Shown: in pieces, positions 1 to 10,873 of the stretch
Layout: every line of letters begins with the position of its first letter
Numbering within the stretch: position 1 is the first letter of the stretch
Source of the DNA: Apoda limacodes
Lineage: Eukaryota > Arthropoda > Insecta > Lepidoptera > Limacodidae
Reading direction: 5' to 3'
Assembly (NCBI GenBank): GCA_946406115.1
Contig: OX291561.1
Location: 3,960,273 to 4,024,272 of the forward strand
DNA length: 64,000 nt
Program-made: the position numbers and the translations under genes
Notes under the pieces: generated by a model
Databases searched by the model: none
Told to the model about the DNA's origin: nothing
What the model saw: only the letters and a program-made list of their open reading frames with translations

Positions 1-98
1 CGTTAAGTGTGAGTCGATTTTTTTCTATATTAGGTGAGTTGCCGTTAATTCCTACACCGATAACCAAATTTAGGGCGGGTGAAAAAGCTTGTAGCTAG
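1..98 (+). mobile_element. Helitron 3' terminal fragment
   Basis: The sequence matches the 3' part of the short non-autonomous Helitrons seen whole at 38600-38822 and, inverted, at 8493-8737. It has the shared block resembling 'ccgataaccaaatttagggcggg' in sense and ends in CTAG (95-98) followed by T, the expected Helitron 3' boundary. The 5' part lies outside the window. Confidence 0.55.
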
Positions 99-205
99 TC
101 AACGGTTACAGTGAAAACGTATTGTCAAATAATATCAAAGAGAAAGTCTTGCACCATCTATCAGGCATAAGTCTATGTTTATAATAAAAATTTGGAAATT
201 AAAGA

Positions 206-272
206 CTGGGTATTGAACTTAGAACATTCGACTCGGCAATCCAACGCACTACCAATACACCACTTCGTTAGA
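206..272 (-). repeat. tRNA-derived SINE head or tRNA pseudogene
   Basis: On the minus strand this stretch has a pol III A-box-like segment (TGTATTGGTAGTGCG) and, about 30 bases later, a B-box-like segment (AGTTCAATACCC). I could not fold it into a clean cloverleaf, so a functional tRNA is unlikely. It resembles the tRNA-like head of a SINE. Confidence 0.4.
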
Positions 273-686
273 CAAGTGAATTCTATGAAATTAGAAGGAT
301 ATTTTTTAAATCTGTCACTTTTTAAATTAAAAACCTAGTGGTTATCAACCCTTTTGTTGAAAATTAAATGTAACAAGAAACCCTGTGAAGACAGTTTCTT
401 GAGTTTCTGAATATATTTCGTCGTTCGGGACGTCATATGATTTATATTCTCGAAGGAAACTCCGAAATACAAAATGATACTTTAATTTGTTTCTTGTTTA
501 TGGATGTTTATTTGATTACCTGATGGGATAACTCTGATAGAGGGCATCCTGCATGAACACGTACAAAGCTAGCAAGTACAAAAACGGAAACACACGTAAA
601 TCAAGCAGAAACGCGTTTACTATTGTTCTTTTCTGTAATTTAATTTTCATAGTTTACTTTACTTAATTTCATTTTATTTATTTATG

Positions 687-907
687 TGCAGAGTGTGTGG
701 GTTCGATTCCCGCACTGGACAAACATTTATGTGATAAGACATTTGTGTTTGTCTTGAGTCTGGGTGTATTTATGTATGAAATGTATGTATTTACAAAAAA
801 AAATTAATATATATGTATTTGTATCGGTTGTCTGGTTACCATAACACAAGCTCTGTTTACTTTAGGGCCATATAGCGCTGTGTGTAATGTCCAAAAACAT
901 TTATTTA
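687..907 (+). repeat. tRNA-derived SINE, 5'-truncated
   Basis: This belongs to the SINE family seen more fully at 30768, 44318 and 60755. The B box (GGTTCGATTCCC) is present and the A box is missing. The shared body follows: a 'tttgtcttgagtctgggtgt' block, a 'cataacacaagct' block, and the 3' end 'gtgtgtaatgtccaaaaaca' running into an AT tail. It encodes no protein; such elements are mobilised by a LINE in trans. Confidence 0.75.
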
Positions 908-2848
908 TAATTTTTTTACATAATAAAAAACTTAAGCCCCTAGGTAGGTTAACAATATTTCTAAAAAACTAGCTTATGACCATGAGTCCGCCCGCGCTAA
1001 ATATCTATGAACGTGGTATTTCGTCCTTCGTCCTGGAAAACTGTTATAAGTACTTCTGCGGTAACATTTCAATTAATTCCGGGGTAAAAAGTAGCATTTG
1101 TCCCTTTCTGTCTCTTCAGTTATCGCTTTGCCAAATTTCACCGCAATTAGATGCATCGTATATAGCAACGCTAAACAATAACAAACATACAAACAGACCT
1201 TCACAAATATTTATTCGTTTGCATATACAACTGGGCTAAGATATTATATTAAATTTATATAAAAAACTATTACTGCGCATAATAACTTAGAAAACTTCAA
1301 CAGCCAGCAGCAAACCTGAGAACTATTAATTAACGTGCGACTTGTTTGAACACGTTCGCTGACGACTCGTTAAAACTTGTAACCAACGTAATACAAAATA
1401 TTAAATAAGTACATAAAATTAACCCTATACAAATAAAGCTGTCTTTACACTGTGGTAACGGAGTATTTTAAGATAAGGTTAATAATATTTTACCGCATGA
1501 ATAATATTTTAGTAAGTTGTATGATAAAGGTTGTGACGCAGAAAAAACTATTTAAAAAGAGAAATATAGGTACACAGTTAAATATACAGTCGTTAAATTT
1601 GTTGTACCTACTTGAGAAAGCTCTTTGCAGCAAGCTGTTTAGTTGCAGCTTGGTTCAAACTTCAGACACGGCGAACTTCAGTACTCATCATATTACATCA
1701 AAACGGATTTAATTAATCTCCGTTTAATTATTTACTACATTAGGGATCGATTGCGTCGTACCTTATTAAATCTGTTTTCACACGAGCGGAGTTAACGAAG
1801 TGTTGATTTTAAAGCGGATCTACATAATTTGGCAAACCGGTCAAGTGCATGCCGTATACGTATGCATAAAGTTAGGGTTCAAAAATGTAAAGGGATTTTG
1901 TTGGATATCATTTTCTTTAAAAAACCTTTATCCTATATAATGTTGTATTTTTGTCATTTTCTTAGATTCCTAAAACCTATGGGTAACAAGTTGGAGGAAT
2001 TATAGGAGAACACAGATTTTTTATTACTTTGATATTAAGCACTCTCCAAACATTGGATGATGTAATAGGCATATATGAACATGTCAATTATTTTGAAACT
2101 AATAATCCAGGTATATGTAAGAACTTAAACAAACACAGGAGACACGACGAAATATCTTTGTTACCGAAATAAAATGTCAGCTCGTGGCTCACGGATGTGA
2201 CACAGCTTAGGCTGGCTACGAATGGAATATCAAGCCGGTTGGATATCTGACGTACTTAGGCTGATACACTGTCAAAAAAGAGCGTTAAGCCACAAATACG
2301 CGTACCAACTTTTACGTCTATCACCCACTTTACAGGCGTTATAAATAAAGGACATTGACCAATATAATTTTATAATTCTCATTTATAGTTTTTGCGAGTG
2401 CAATTAATTACTTTCAAATAACTCAAGAAAATTTAATTTTAAACCAAAGATAAGCCGAAGCATAGCCGCAACACGGTCAACTAACAATGGTTTTTCTTTT
2501 TAACTATATACATATTTTATTTTTAAACTGTGATAAATTATTTTAAACACATTTTTTTTTCAAATATTGCTCAGGGGACCATCTCAACTGCAGGTGTTCA
2601 TGACGACCTTTAATAAATAGTTTCTGTAAACTTGTCTAACATTTATTAAGCCTCGGGCTCACAATCTCATTTTATTCTTAATTTATATTTACATCAAATT
2701 TACTTGAGCTTTATATAAATTGATTGGACCTAGGTGTTTGTAATATTTTATATATAATATTGTTTGTAATCGACTCGGTCGATCGAAAAAATCTCGGTCG
2801 TAATGACTGTCCACAAACCTCCCAAACAATGCTGGCTCCCCTCTCCAT
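908..2848. other. AT-rich stretch, nothing recognised
   Basis: I see no supported gene here. The open frames are shorter than 90 codons with compositions typical of chance frames, and no repeat family from elsewhere in the window is recognisable. Confidence 0.5.
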
Positions 2849-3517
2849 CTCCAAGAGCATTGTAATCCTTGGCATTGACATTTCCAGTGATGTTCAGTTC
2901 TGAGATCATTTGCAAGACAAGATGAAGCTGGAAGCGTCTGGCTCAACAGAGCGAGGCAGGACTTCACGTCGGGGTAGAGGTTGCTGCTTTACAAGTCGCA
3001 AGTTCGGCCCCATATGGAATACTGCACCCGGTTACCCGCTTGGCCCTTTTGACCGGTACAACGACGGGCGGTGGGAATTGTCGACGATCCCAAACTCACT
3101 TGCCGTATCGAACCCTTAAGTCTGAGGAGAGACTTTCCCTCCCTGTGTGTGTTCAACTGCTTGTACAATGGGATGCGTTCTGAGGAATCGTTCGAAATGA
3201 TGTCCACGGCTACTTTTTACCATCGCACCGCTCGCCATCGGCAGGGAATTCATTCTCACACTTTACAATCGAAATGGTTGCGTACAGTGCGGTTTCAAAG
3301 AAACTTCCTCCCGCGAACGCTTGGGTTTTGGAATGAGCTCCCTGCCAAGGTTTTCTCTAATGACTTCAGTATGGGGTTCTTCAAGAAAGAAGTTATTGGA
3401 TTTTTAAAGGGTCGGCAACGAGCGAGTGATACCCCTGGTGTTACAAGCGTCCATAGGCCATGGTGACCGCTTACAATCAGGCGGATCGTGTGCTTGTTCC
3501 ACCACCTTAGTGGTATA
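2849..3517 (+). pseudogene. Old 3' copy of the jockey/CR1-like LINE
   Basis: This is a diverged copy of the last roughly 200 codons of the LINE open at 10920-13472. It contains counterparts of the segments 'SIxILGxDIS', 'RPHMEYC', 'IEPLSLRRDF', 'TARHRQGIHSHTL' and 'GRQRASDTPGV', split between frames by small indels. It ends with the family's 3' sequence 'gtggtataaaaaaa'. 5' truncation is typical of target-primed reverse transcription. Divergence and frameshifts mark it as the oldest of the longer copies here. Confidence 0.85.
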
Positions 3518-4258
3518 AAAAAACATTTGGTGGGCACCTATACATATAAAAAATAAAACAACACGACAAATATAATTGTTCGTGAACATATAATTTGTTC
3601 TTTCGCAAAAAAATAAAGATAACCTAATCGAACCTATGGAAAACCTTTTTATCTATTTATTTCACTTATACAGTAAGCCATTAAAGGCATCATAGAGCAA
3701 TCATGAGGTGCGGTGCGTTGTGACACGGGGGACTGAACGTGGAAGCCTATGGACTAGCCTATGTCAACCAACACCAAGTCATTACATACTCGTATGGCCA
3801 TTGTTCAGCCAGTAGGTACGTTTGGTCGAGGCGCGGCGTCATCAAAGACTAGACGGTGTCGGATATTCCTTTAACACCGACTATGTGAATAAAAGTTTTA
3901 CAAACTAATATGTTTTGTTGTTTGTGCCTACGTTCTGAGATAACTGCGGGCCATCTGTGGACAGACAAACTACCGCTGTACCACTTTCGTAGTTAATATC
4001 CCTGGACATATACTATTATCTGTGGTCAATATTGGTATGTTTACACATGTATCAACATGTTGTCAAAGCACATAATTATAGGGGCTTTTAATAAACTTAC
4101 AGATTAATATAAAATTTAGTTCGCTATTATCTCGAAAATGGTTTTTTATTGAAGCAACAAAATCCCCGCCATAAAAGTGGGTGTCCTAATAGATGAAATG
4201 GAATGAGATCTAAGAGGTCTATCACTAGGGAATACCAATTTTTTTTCGTACACTCTGC
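3518..4258. other. Unannotated AT-rich stretch
   Basis: No gene, RNA or repeat family is recognised between the LINE remnant and the TTAA-flanked MITE. Confidence 0.5.
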
Positions 4259-4262
4259 TTAA

Positions 4263-4629
4263 GAGGATACATTTCGCGGTCCCTCGCAGCGGGCTTCATA
4301 CAAACGAATTTCTCATTTATTTTTAGCATTTATTGATCAATCACTGTGAAATTTCTTAGTCATAATCCCAAGCCGAATACCTACGTCTGTGGTTTTTTCA
4401 AAATCTTGTAAAACGTTTTATTACCTAGAAATCTTTTAAAAACAATTTGTATGAAAAACTAGAATCCTATATAACTTTTGAACCATAAAATTTGATAGAA
4501 AACTGGCACACTGCAGACCTAGGGATTTATCACTAGAACATGTCTTTAAAATTTCGTGGTGTTTGATCACCAAGTGTGAGAAATACGTTTGTATGAAGCC
4601 CGCTGCGAGGCGCCGCGAAGTGTATCCTC
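4263..4629. mobile_element. TTAA-flanked MITE with 53-bp terminal inverted repeats
   Basis: The element is 367 bp long. It starts GAGGATACATTTCGCGG at 4263 and ends in the reverse complement at 4629. The left (4263-4315) and right (4577-4629) ends match at about 49 of 53 positions. Both sides are flanked by TTAA (4259-4262 and 4630-4633), the target duplicated by piggyBac-type transposases. There is no coding frame inside, so this is a non-autonomous element. Mobilisation by a piggyBac-like enzyme is inferred only from TTAA. Confidence 0.8.
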
Positions 4630-5736
4630 TTAAGTACTAAAGATATCTTTACTCAAGATTGCGAACGCTGGCGTTTTAGACGATATAGTTTCATGCAGTA
4701 GATAAACCTGAAATTATTCATATTGTGTACAACGAAATTTAGATACTTTGTATTGTGCACATTGGAATTTATCTATTTCTAAGACTGCAGACAAATATGA
4801 ATATACACATTTACGTAGATTTATTTTGTTTGTTTGATTAATAAAAATGCCAACGTGAGATGTAGATTGAATGTTACTTCCAAATACAACAGAAAGAGCT
4901 ATTACAGCGTGAAATATTTTGCTTGACGTTAAGTTTTGGCATTTACATGAAAAATTTCATAAGTAGCGGCACTCTAGCAATGTGCAAATTGACATTTAGA
5001 CACTTCGTATTGTGCACACTAGAATGGTTTTGCAGTTTTGCATCTAGACATACATAGGAAGTTGTAGGTTTTCAATCCACCACTTTTCCTACATCCTGTG
5101 ACAAACACAGCAAATTCTAATATTAAGTAAGAAATCGTAGTAATTTTATTTTAAATTTTTTTTAATGCCTTATAATCAAAAAAAAAATCATTTATTCATT
5201 TACAGTCACTGGCATGTGAATACTACCACTGAATCAGTTGCAAACTAAAGAGAAACTTTGCTGCAGCTGAAACTTTGAGTACGGAAATGTACAGCGAAGT
5301 TCCAACACGTTGTTCCTAGTACTCGTGTATCCATGTCCTAGATAGAAGAGAGAATAAAAATTATTCGAGCTTTATTTGCCACGACGAATTGCAGACGGGA
5401 CTAATAAAAGTCTTTTAATTTTGTAGCGAGGTGAAAATATCGTAAAGCCAACTCCTTTTTCAACATTATTTTAAAATACTTAAAATCATTTGCCGGCGTA
5501 GCGATAGAAAATTTGTAGTCATTAGACACTTTACTATTAACTTCTATTTTTGGACTATATACTATATCACATTAAATATTTATTATCTACTCCTGTTTCA
5601 AAATGTTTGCTAGTGTTGTGTTTTTCTATAAAGTATAAAGTAAAGAAAACAGAGAAAGCAAAAAACAAAAGAGAAAAACAAGAAACAAAATGAACAACTG
5701 CATTGCTTCGAAACCTCCTTAGAACGAGGTGATGTC
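4630..5736. other. Unannotated stretch with a weak short repeat
   Basis: No gene is supported. Three similar segments around 4715-4760 and 5000-5020 share 'tagayacttygtattgtgcac', suggesting a decayed local repeat. Nothing else is recognised. Confidence 0.4.
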
Positions 5737-5856
5737 ATCGTGATAGAGCGCGTCTCAAGAAAATTTGAACGATTTTTGGATTCAAAAAGGTATGGGATCG
5801 TGATAGAGCGCGTCTCAAGAAAATTTGAACGATTTTTGGATTCAAAAAGGTATGGG
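5737..5856. repeat. Exact 60-bp tandem duplication
   Basis: Two identical 60-bp units (5737-5796 and 5797-5856) lie head to tail, each starting ATCGTGATAGAGCGCGTCTC. I see no mismatch between them, so the duplication is recent, fixed by conversion, or an assembly effect. Confidence 0.95.
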
Positions 5857-5929
5857 TTCTATCCTTATTTGTAACCATCTTTTTTTATCGGGTATGGTGG
5901 GCTTGAATATTCTAGAGTTCAAAAGGATG

Positions 5930-6003
5930 GACTACTGCAGTTGGCTGATGCAGCCATTACTACTCCACCGGGCTTTTGGGGCGAGATTCTGAAGGAAGAA
6001 AGT
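5930..6003 (-). repeat. Fragment of poly(A)-ended retroposon family B
   Basis: This segment matches the 3' end of the family seen at 19031-19262, 32306-32760, 32905-33070 and 59768-59942: a 'gcagttggctgatgcagcc' block and then 'ttttggggcgaga'. It is inverted relative to the poly(A)-bearing orientation. Confidence 0.65.
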
Positions 6004-6440
6004 GGCCTCTGTGGTGAAGTGAAGGCTATATAGGTGCGTCGTAGGATATTAGAAAAATAAACGATTTTTATTGCAAAAATCCCAGGACGTTTGCAAATGA
6101 CCGGATGATTGGAATTGGAGAAATTTGTAATATTCTTAGCAACTTCCAGTAGCATTGAAAGAATCCGAGTTTTTTTAGGTAAATCGCGAATAGCTATACA
6201 CCTTACGTTAATAATGAACATTGATTGGCTGGTATCAACATATTGAACTAAAAAAGCTTGGCTTCAGCTTACGACGATGTTCTTGATTAATAATAAAACT
6301 TATTTTATTGTCAAATTCTTCTATCTAGTGTTTTCATTACTATTTTCTAGGCAGGAAAGGAATAGAATTTTTACGTAAACCAATATGTTGTCTCTGCCTG
6401 TGTCTTTGTGGTCCGGGTCGTCATTGCCTATCAAAAAACC

Positions 6441-6480
6441 GGCCAAGTGCGAGTTGGACTCGCGCACTGTGGGTTCCATA
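6441..6480 (+). repeat. Head fragment of dispersed repeat family A
   Basis: This stretch reads ggccaagtgcgagt and then 'actcgcgcac...gggttcc', the same head found at 17068 and 58745. The rest of the element is absent. Confidence 0.6.
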
Positions 6481-6523
6481 CCCACCACCATTTACGTAAT
6501 TTACGAACACAAACAAAAAAAAG

Positions 6524-6582
6524 TATGCCGCTAAGCAGTCACCTATCCAAGTACTGACCAAGCCCGACATTGCTTGACTTTG
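6524..6582 (-). pseudogene. 5S rRNA-derived fragment (pseudogene or 5S SINE head)
   Basis: Read on the minus strand, this matches the middle of animal 5S rRNA: AAGCAATGTCGGGCTTGGTC and then AGTACTTGGATAGGTGACTG. These correspond to the box A, intermediate and box C region of the 5S internal promoter. Only about half of the 120-base gene is recognisable, so it is not a functional rRNA gene. It could be the head of a 5S-derived SINE (SINE3 type) or a lone pseudogene. Confidence 0.7.
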
Positions 6583-7321
6583 AATATTGTTTCCAACAAA
6601 CAAATGGGTAACTGTTCATCTTAATAATCGCTAGATGGCGTTGATACGGTAACTTGAGATTGAGATGCTTTTGGCTAGACCCCGTCCTATACTCGGCCGG
6701 TTATTTGTTGTTATACTTTACAGCCTATTTAATTACCTAATTTGATTACAACTTAGTCGAAACAGAGTTCTGTAAGTATGAGTGTGGTAAGGTAAAAGAA
6801 TGAACTGGGAGGTGGAGGAGGAAGTTGTATGAAATTGATCGTAGTTTCGATGAACCGATTACGCTGAGCATATCGCGTACATCGTTCAATACACAAGAGT
6901 CTGGAAAACATTTTATCTGTGTCAATCATTGGTATAGACATATGTATATTGAATATTTAATATTTAGAACATGTTAACGTAGGACATATTACTAATAATA
7001 AATTGTTATTCTAACAGTTGAACTTGTTAATTAAATCATACAACATGTTTGTGTTTACCTGTTTCAGATTGTTATTTCCTTAAAATCAAGGTTAGGTTAC
7101 CTGTTTACCGAGTTAAAGGGAAATCCAATTTCCAGCGCATTCTCATTCAAATCTCGCAGCGAATTAAAACAAGATGAGATAGCTCCCTGAAATGTTGACG
7201 AAACTCACTTACATACTTATTTACCGCTCATCCTGCGACTTATATACATGCAAATCAAAAGATATATTTGGTAGCTGTTTGTTGTTGTTGTATTATCTTG
7301 TGTTTTTCTATATAACTGTTA
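6583..7321. other. Unannotated stretch
   Basis: No gene or recognised repeat. It begins just after the 5S-like fragment and may include the uncharacterised body of a 5S-derived SINE. Confidence 0.4.
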
Positions 7322-7400
7322 ATTAGGGTTCCGTAAGCCCTATTACTAAGCCTACGCTATCTGTCTGTCAGACCATTAAAGGGCTCTGTCTTTTAGACCG
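7322..7400 (-). repeat. Tail fragment of dispersed repeat family A
   Basis: It contains 'gggttccgtaagccctatta' and then 'ctgtctgtcaga', matching the tail region of the family A copies at 13624 and 17068. Confidence 0.5.
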
Positions 7401-7964
7401 AAACAGGTAGAAGGTAGAAGCAGGTAGGAGCCTGAAATTATAATTATTTATAATGATCTATCGCAAAAACAGGAAAACATTCAAGCGTCAAACTTGCTGT
7501 TATTATAGTGTGAGCTCTAAATAATAAAAACTAGCCAAGTGTGAGTCGGGCCCGAGCCATTACCATCTTAAATTACCGTATCATCATCTAGTTATTATTT
7601 TTTTTATTTTTATAAACCAATTTATTTAGATAAACCAATAAATAAGTTATTATAAATAGAAATAAAATAAATACATAGTTATTTATGTTAAAATTAATGC
7701 TCCAATGCCTTCTTCAAAGGATTCTGGCTCCGTTTTCACAACCAAGGGATCTAATTTGTCTCATTGTGCCTCTTAACCGTATGAAAACTGCTCTTATCAA
7801 AAATATTTGTACTTTCATTCTCAGCCAGAAAAATATTAATTCGAGCGGTAATATAAAGTATCAGCATAAGTTAAGTACATAAGTTGTGTGTACTAAGATG
7901 TCCGAGTTAATATGGTTTTTTAACTATCTCACGAGAACCCTTTAATTTTCCAGAATAAAAAGTA

Positions 7965-8105
7965 TCTAAGATGTTGAAGATGATATAAGGTATCACCATG
8001 CAAAATTTCATTGAAATCGGTCCAGCCATTTCGGAGATTAGCCCGTACAAAAAGACAAACCGACAAACAGACAAACAGACAGAGAAACAAAAAATTTAAA
8101 AAAAA
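7965..8105 (-). repeat. Helitron-like 5' region fragment
   Basis: It contains 'atgcaaaatttcattgaaat' and then 'cggtccagccatttcggaga', followed by runs of 'acagacaaacagac'. These resemble the subterminal region of the Helitrons at 8493-8737 and 29860-30120. The terminal TC is not preserved. Confidence 0.4.
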
Positions 8106-8492
8106 CATGTTTTTGTATTTTCCCTCTTTTTACATTCCCCTGACTTGGTTTTAAGCATTTTTTTTTCTATGTACAGACATTCGACCTCCACAGTTTTATT
8201 ATATGTATATAGATACTCTTTTAAATCAAAAGATTCCATAAGAATTAAACGAGTATCTTAGCTTACGGCAAAATAATACTTGAAACTCCGTACTTTTATT
8301 GGTACATTTGTCATGCTAATTATCTTCTGCAGGTACATAAGTTCAGGTAAAAGTGTATGTATATGTATGTATATGTATGGAAGATGAGTATCAGTAGGTA
8401 GAGACTGTTTACAATTAGCTCTCTGCTTCTTAGATACCAGAATTCTTTCTTTTTCATACGAAAAGTAAATAACTTTAACCTTTATTATAAAA

Positions 8493-8737
8493 CTAGCTTT
8501 TACCCGCGGTTCCACCCTTAATTCGGTTATCGGTGTAGAATTCAACGGCAACTCCTTAATAATAGAAAAAAAAACGACTCGTACTTGACGTTTTCAGGTA
8601 GCCTATGTCCTTATCCGGGACTTAAACTATCTCCATGCCAAATTTCATCCTAATCAGTACGAAGGTTGACGCTTTAATACATTACAGACAGAGACAGACA
8701 GATAGAGTTACTTTCGCATTAATAATATTAGTATGGA
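8493..8737 (-). mobile_element. Short non-autonomous Helitron, both ends present
   Basis: On the minus strand the element starts TCCATACTAATATTAATGCG at 8737 and ends AAAGCTAG at 8493. It is preceded by A and followed by T, as Helitrons insert between A and T. There are no terminal inverted repeats and no target duplication. At 245 bp it is far too short to encode a Rep/helicase protein. Confidence 0.8.
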
Positions 8738-10449
8738 TTAACAATTATATATGGATGCAAAACAAGTTGACTTTACAACAAAATTGAATATTACACGGTA
8801 CATAATTTAATTAGTTACGGTTCCTGTTCTTCGAACGTTCAATTTCAGACTGAAATTGTTTTTCAGATATTCTAATATCTTATGGAATCACAGGATATTG
8901 ATCCTACGTCGTGTATTTACTACGCTGCACATTTCCGTTCACAAAGTTTTAACCCCAGCGGATTTCCTGTTTTTAGTTGTCACTTGTTAAATACAAAGCG
9001 AGAGTTTAATTATGACCCACTTTAATATGATTGAGACTTGGGAAGTGGATAGAGTGGATATAGAATAAATACATATATGGGGGCATAAATTTAGGGAGCG
9101 AGAGTTGTCAGAAAACTTTGTTAAATACAGTCAAATCCTACACAATAATAATTATCTCAACTTTGCTAACGCCACAAAGTAGCATTTTGTTTTTTATTAA
9201 TATATCCAACCCATCAAGCACCGATTAGGTAACGTATTCATTTACACTGAATATATGCATTTTAAAAATCTCACATGAGATTAGATAGGATTCGAGCTAA
9301 ATCTCAGGATATCTCACCAAAGGGAGTGGGGAGTCGAAAAATTACCAAAATCACCTCACAAAATTTATGGACGCCCTTTATAAAAGCGAACTTCATTGAC
9401 ACATTAATGACAAAATTTAATAAACTATATTTTAACTAAAACTTTAGTAACAATACATATTGTCTAAAAAGTGAAAAATAAGCCCCTAAAGCTGATTTCT
9501 ATGACAGAACATTTAGCTACATGCTATATTCGCCTAGATGTCGATTGCCAAAAATAAAGACAAGTAAAGACAGGTAAAAAAGGTCTGTTAGCAGCAAAGA
9601 AACTGTAGCTTTATGTTTTGCCAGTATGTCTGCTAAAGGGGCATTTTATCGGGGCATAATGTCGGGGCATTGGCAACCGACTTTCAGGCGAATAAAACAC
9701 TTTAGGAGGTTTATTTTTTATTTTTAGTGGATTTCATGGGAACGAAACTGAAACTTGGCAGGTAGGTATTGAAGAATGTGGACATTCACAAAGATAGGAT
9801 TTTTCGACAGGGTTGTAGTAACCCTATATATCTAAACTATTACACAAATACGATAAAACATCATTAATTGGCAAAATCACTATTCCCAGAAAAATCAAAG
9901 TTCGTGTTCCCTGCTTCAAAGTACCTTCCTAATTTGCTCCTTAAGAGCGTATAATAAACGTAGAGAAATGTTTCTTTATGCATGAAATAAGAAGTTTTAT
10001 TTTCAAAGTACAATTTTATTTTTATCCATAAACCCATTTTTATTCTCAAAGTTTTTTCCTTGAAAAAACTCAAAATATTCAATGTCGGTTGCGTATGCGC
10101 CGATTACGGCGCGGCGCGGTTTTCTATTAGTATTTTGTTTAGATTGACATTTTTAAATTCGTAATATCTTTTGAATGGAATGTCCGATTTGAATAATTCT
10201 GACTTTGGTCGTCATTTCTATTAACCTTTTAAATGTCAAAAAAAGTTATAGTCACATAACTACAATAGTTGGACACTGGTACAACGAAGTTTTTTGTAGA
10301 TATTGATATGTTCTTTAATATTGTAGAACAGTTTAGTTCTATCGTCAATAGTTACCGCAGCACATGCGATGAAAGACATTTATTGGTAAATTTTTTACAC
10401 CTTGGGTTACATTATTGAAGATTAGTAGGGATTTCTAATTTTACCTAAT
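8738..10449. other. Unannotated AT-rich stretch
   Basis: No gene is supported. I see no repeat here that recurs elsewhere in the window, apart from decayed Helitron-like sequence near the right edge. Confidence 0.45.
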
Positions 10450-10580
10450 AATAAATATAGCCTATGTTAATCAGGGATAATGTAGCATTCTAATAGTTAA
10501 AGAATTTTTGAAATCGGTCCGTTTATTCGTTACAAACATACAAAAATACAAATCTTTCGACTTTATAATATAAGTGTAGA
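10450..10580 (-). mobile_element. Helitron 5' terminal fragment
   Basis: On the minus strand the sequence starts TCTACACTTATATTATAAAG at 10580, preceded by A, and continues with the 'acaaacatacaaaaatacaa' and 'aaatcggtccg' blocks shared with the copy at 29860-30120. No CTAG end was found, so it is truncated or decayed. Confidence 0.5.
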
Positions 10581-10735
10581 TAAAAATAAATAAATATAAT
10601 ATAATTACATCATTATTTTATTAGTCTAATAAAACAATTTGTCACATTAACCCCAACAATTAAACTAATTAAAATTAATTTTCATATCAATTGCTGTTTT
10701 ATTTCGGTGTCGTAGGTAGGGAGTGCAATCTCGTT

Positions 10736-10800
10736 CTCGCGAGACCTCGGCCTTTTTTAGCGAGATTAATTTCGGACTAAAAAGGGCGAGATCTCGCGAG
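10736..10800. repeat. 24-bp imperfect palindrome beside a LINE insertion
   Basis: The arms CTCGCGAGACCTCGGCCTTT (from 10736) and its near-reverse complement ending ATCTCGCGAG at 10800 could form a stem of about 24 bp around a 16-base loop. The stem ends 10 bases from the LINE poly(A) tract. Confidence 0.7.
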
Positions 10801-10807
10801 TTTAACG

Positions 10808-10810
<3 letters not shown>

Positions 10811-10873
<63 letters not shown>

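Noticed and set aside
5919..6221. 100-codon minus-strand frame
   Set aside because: Its C-terminal part is a family B repeat fragment and the rest has no recognisable features.
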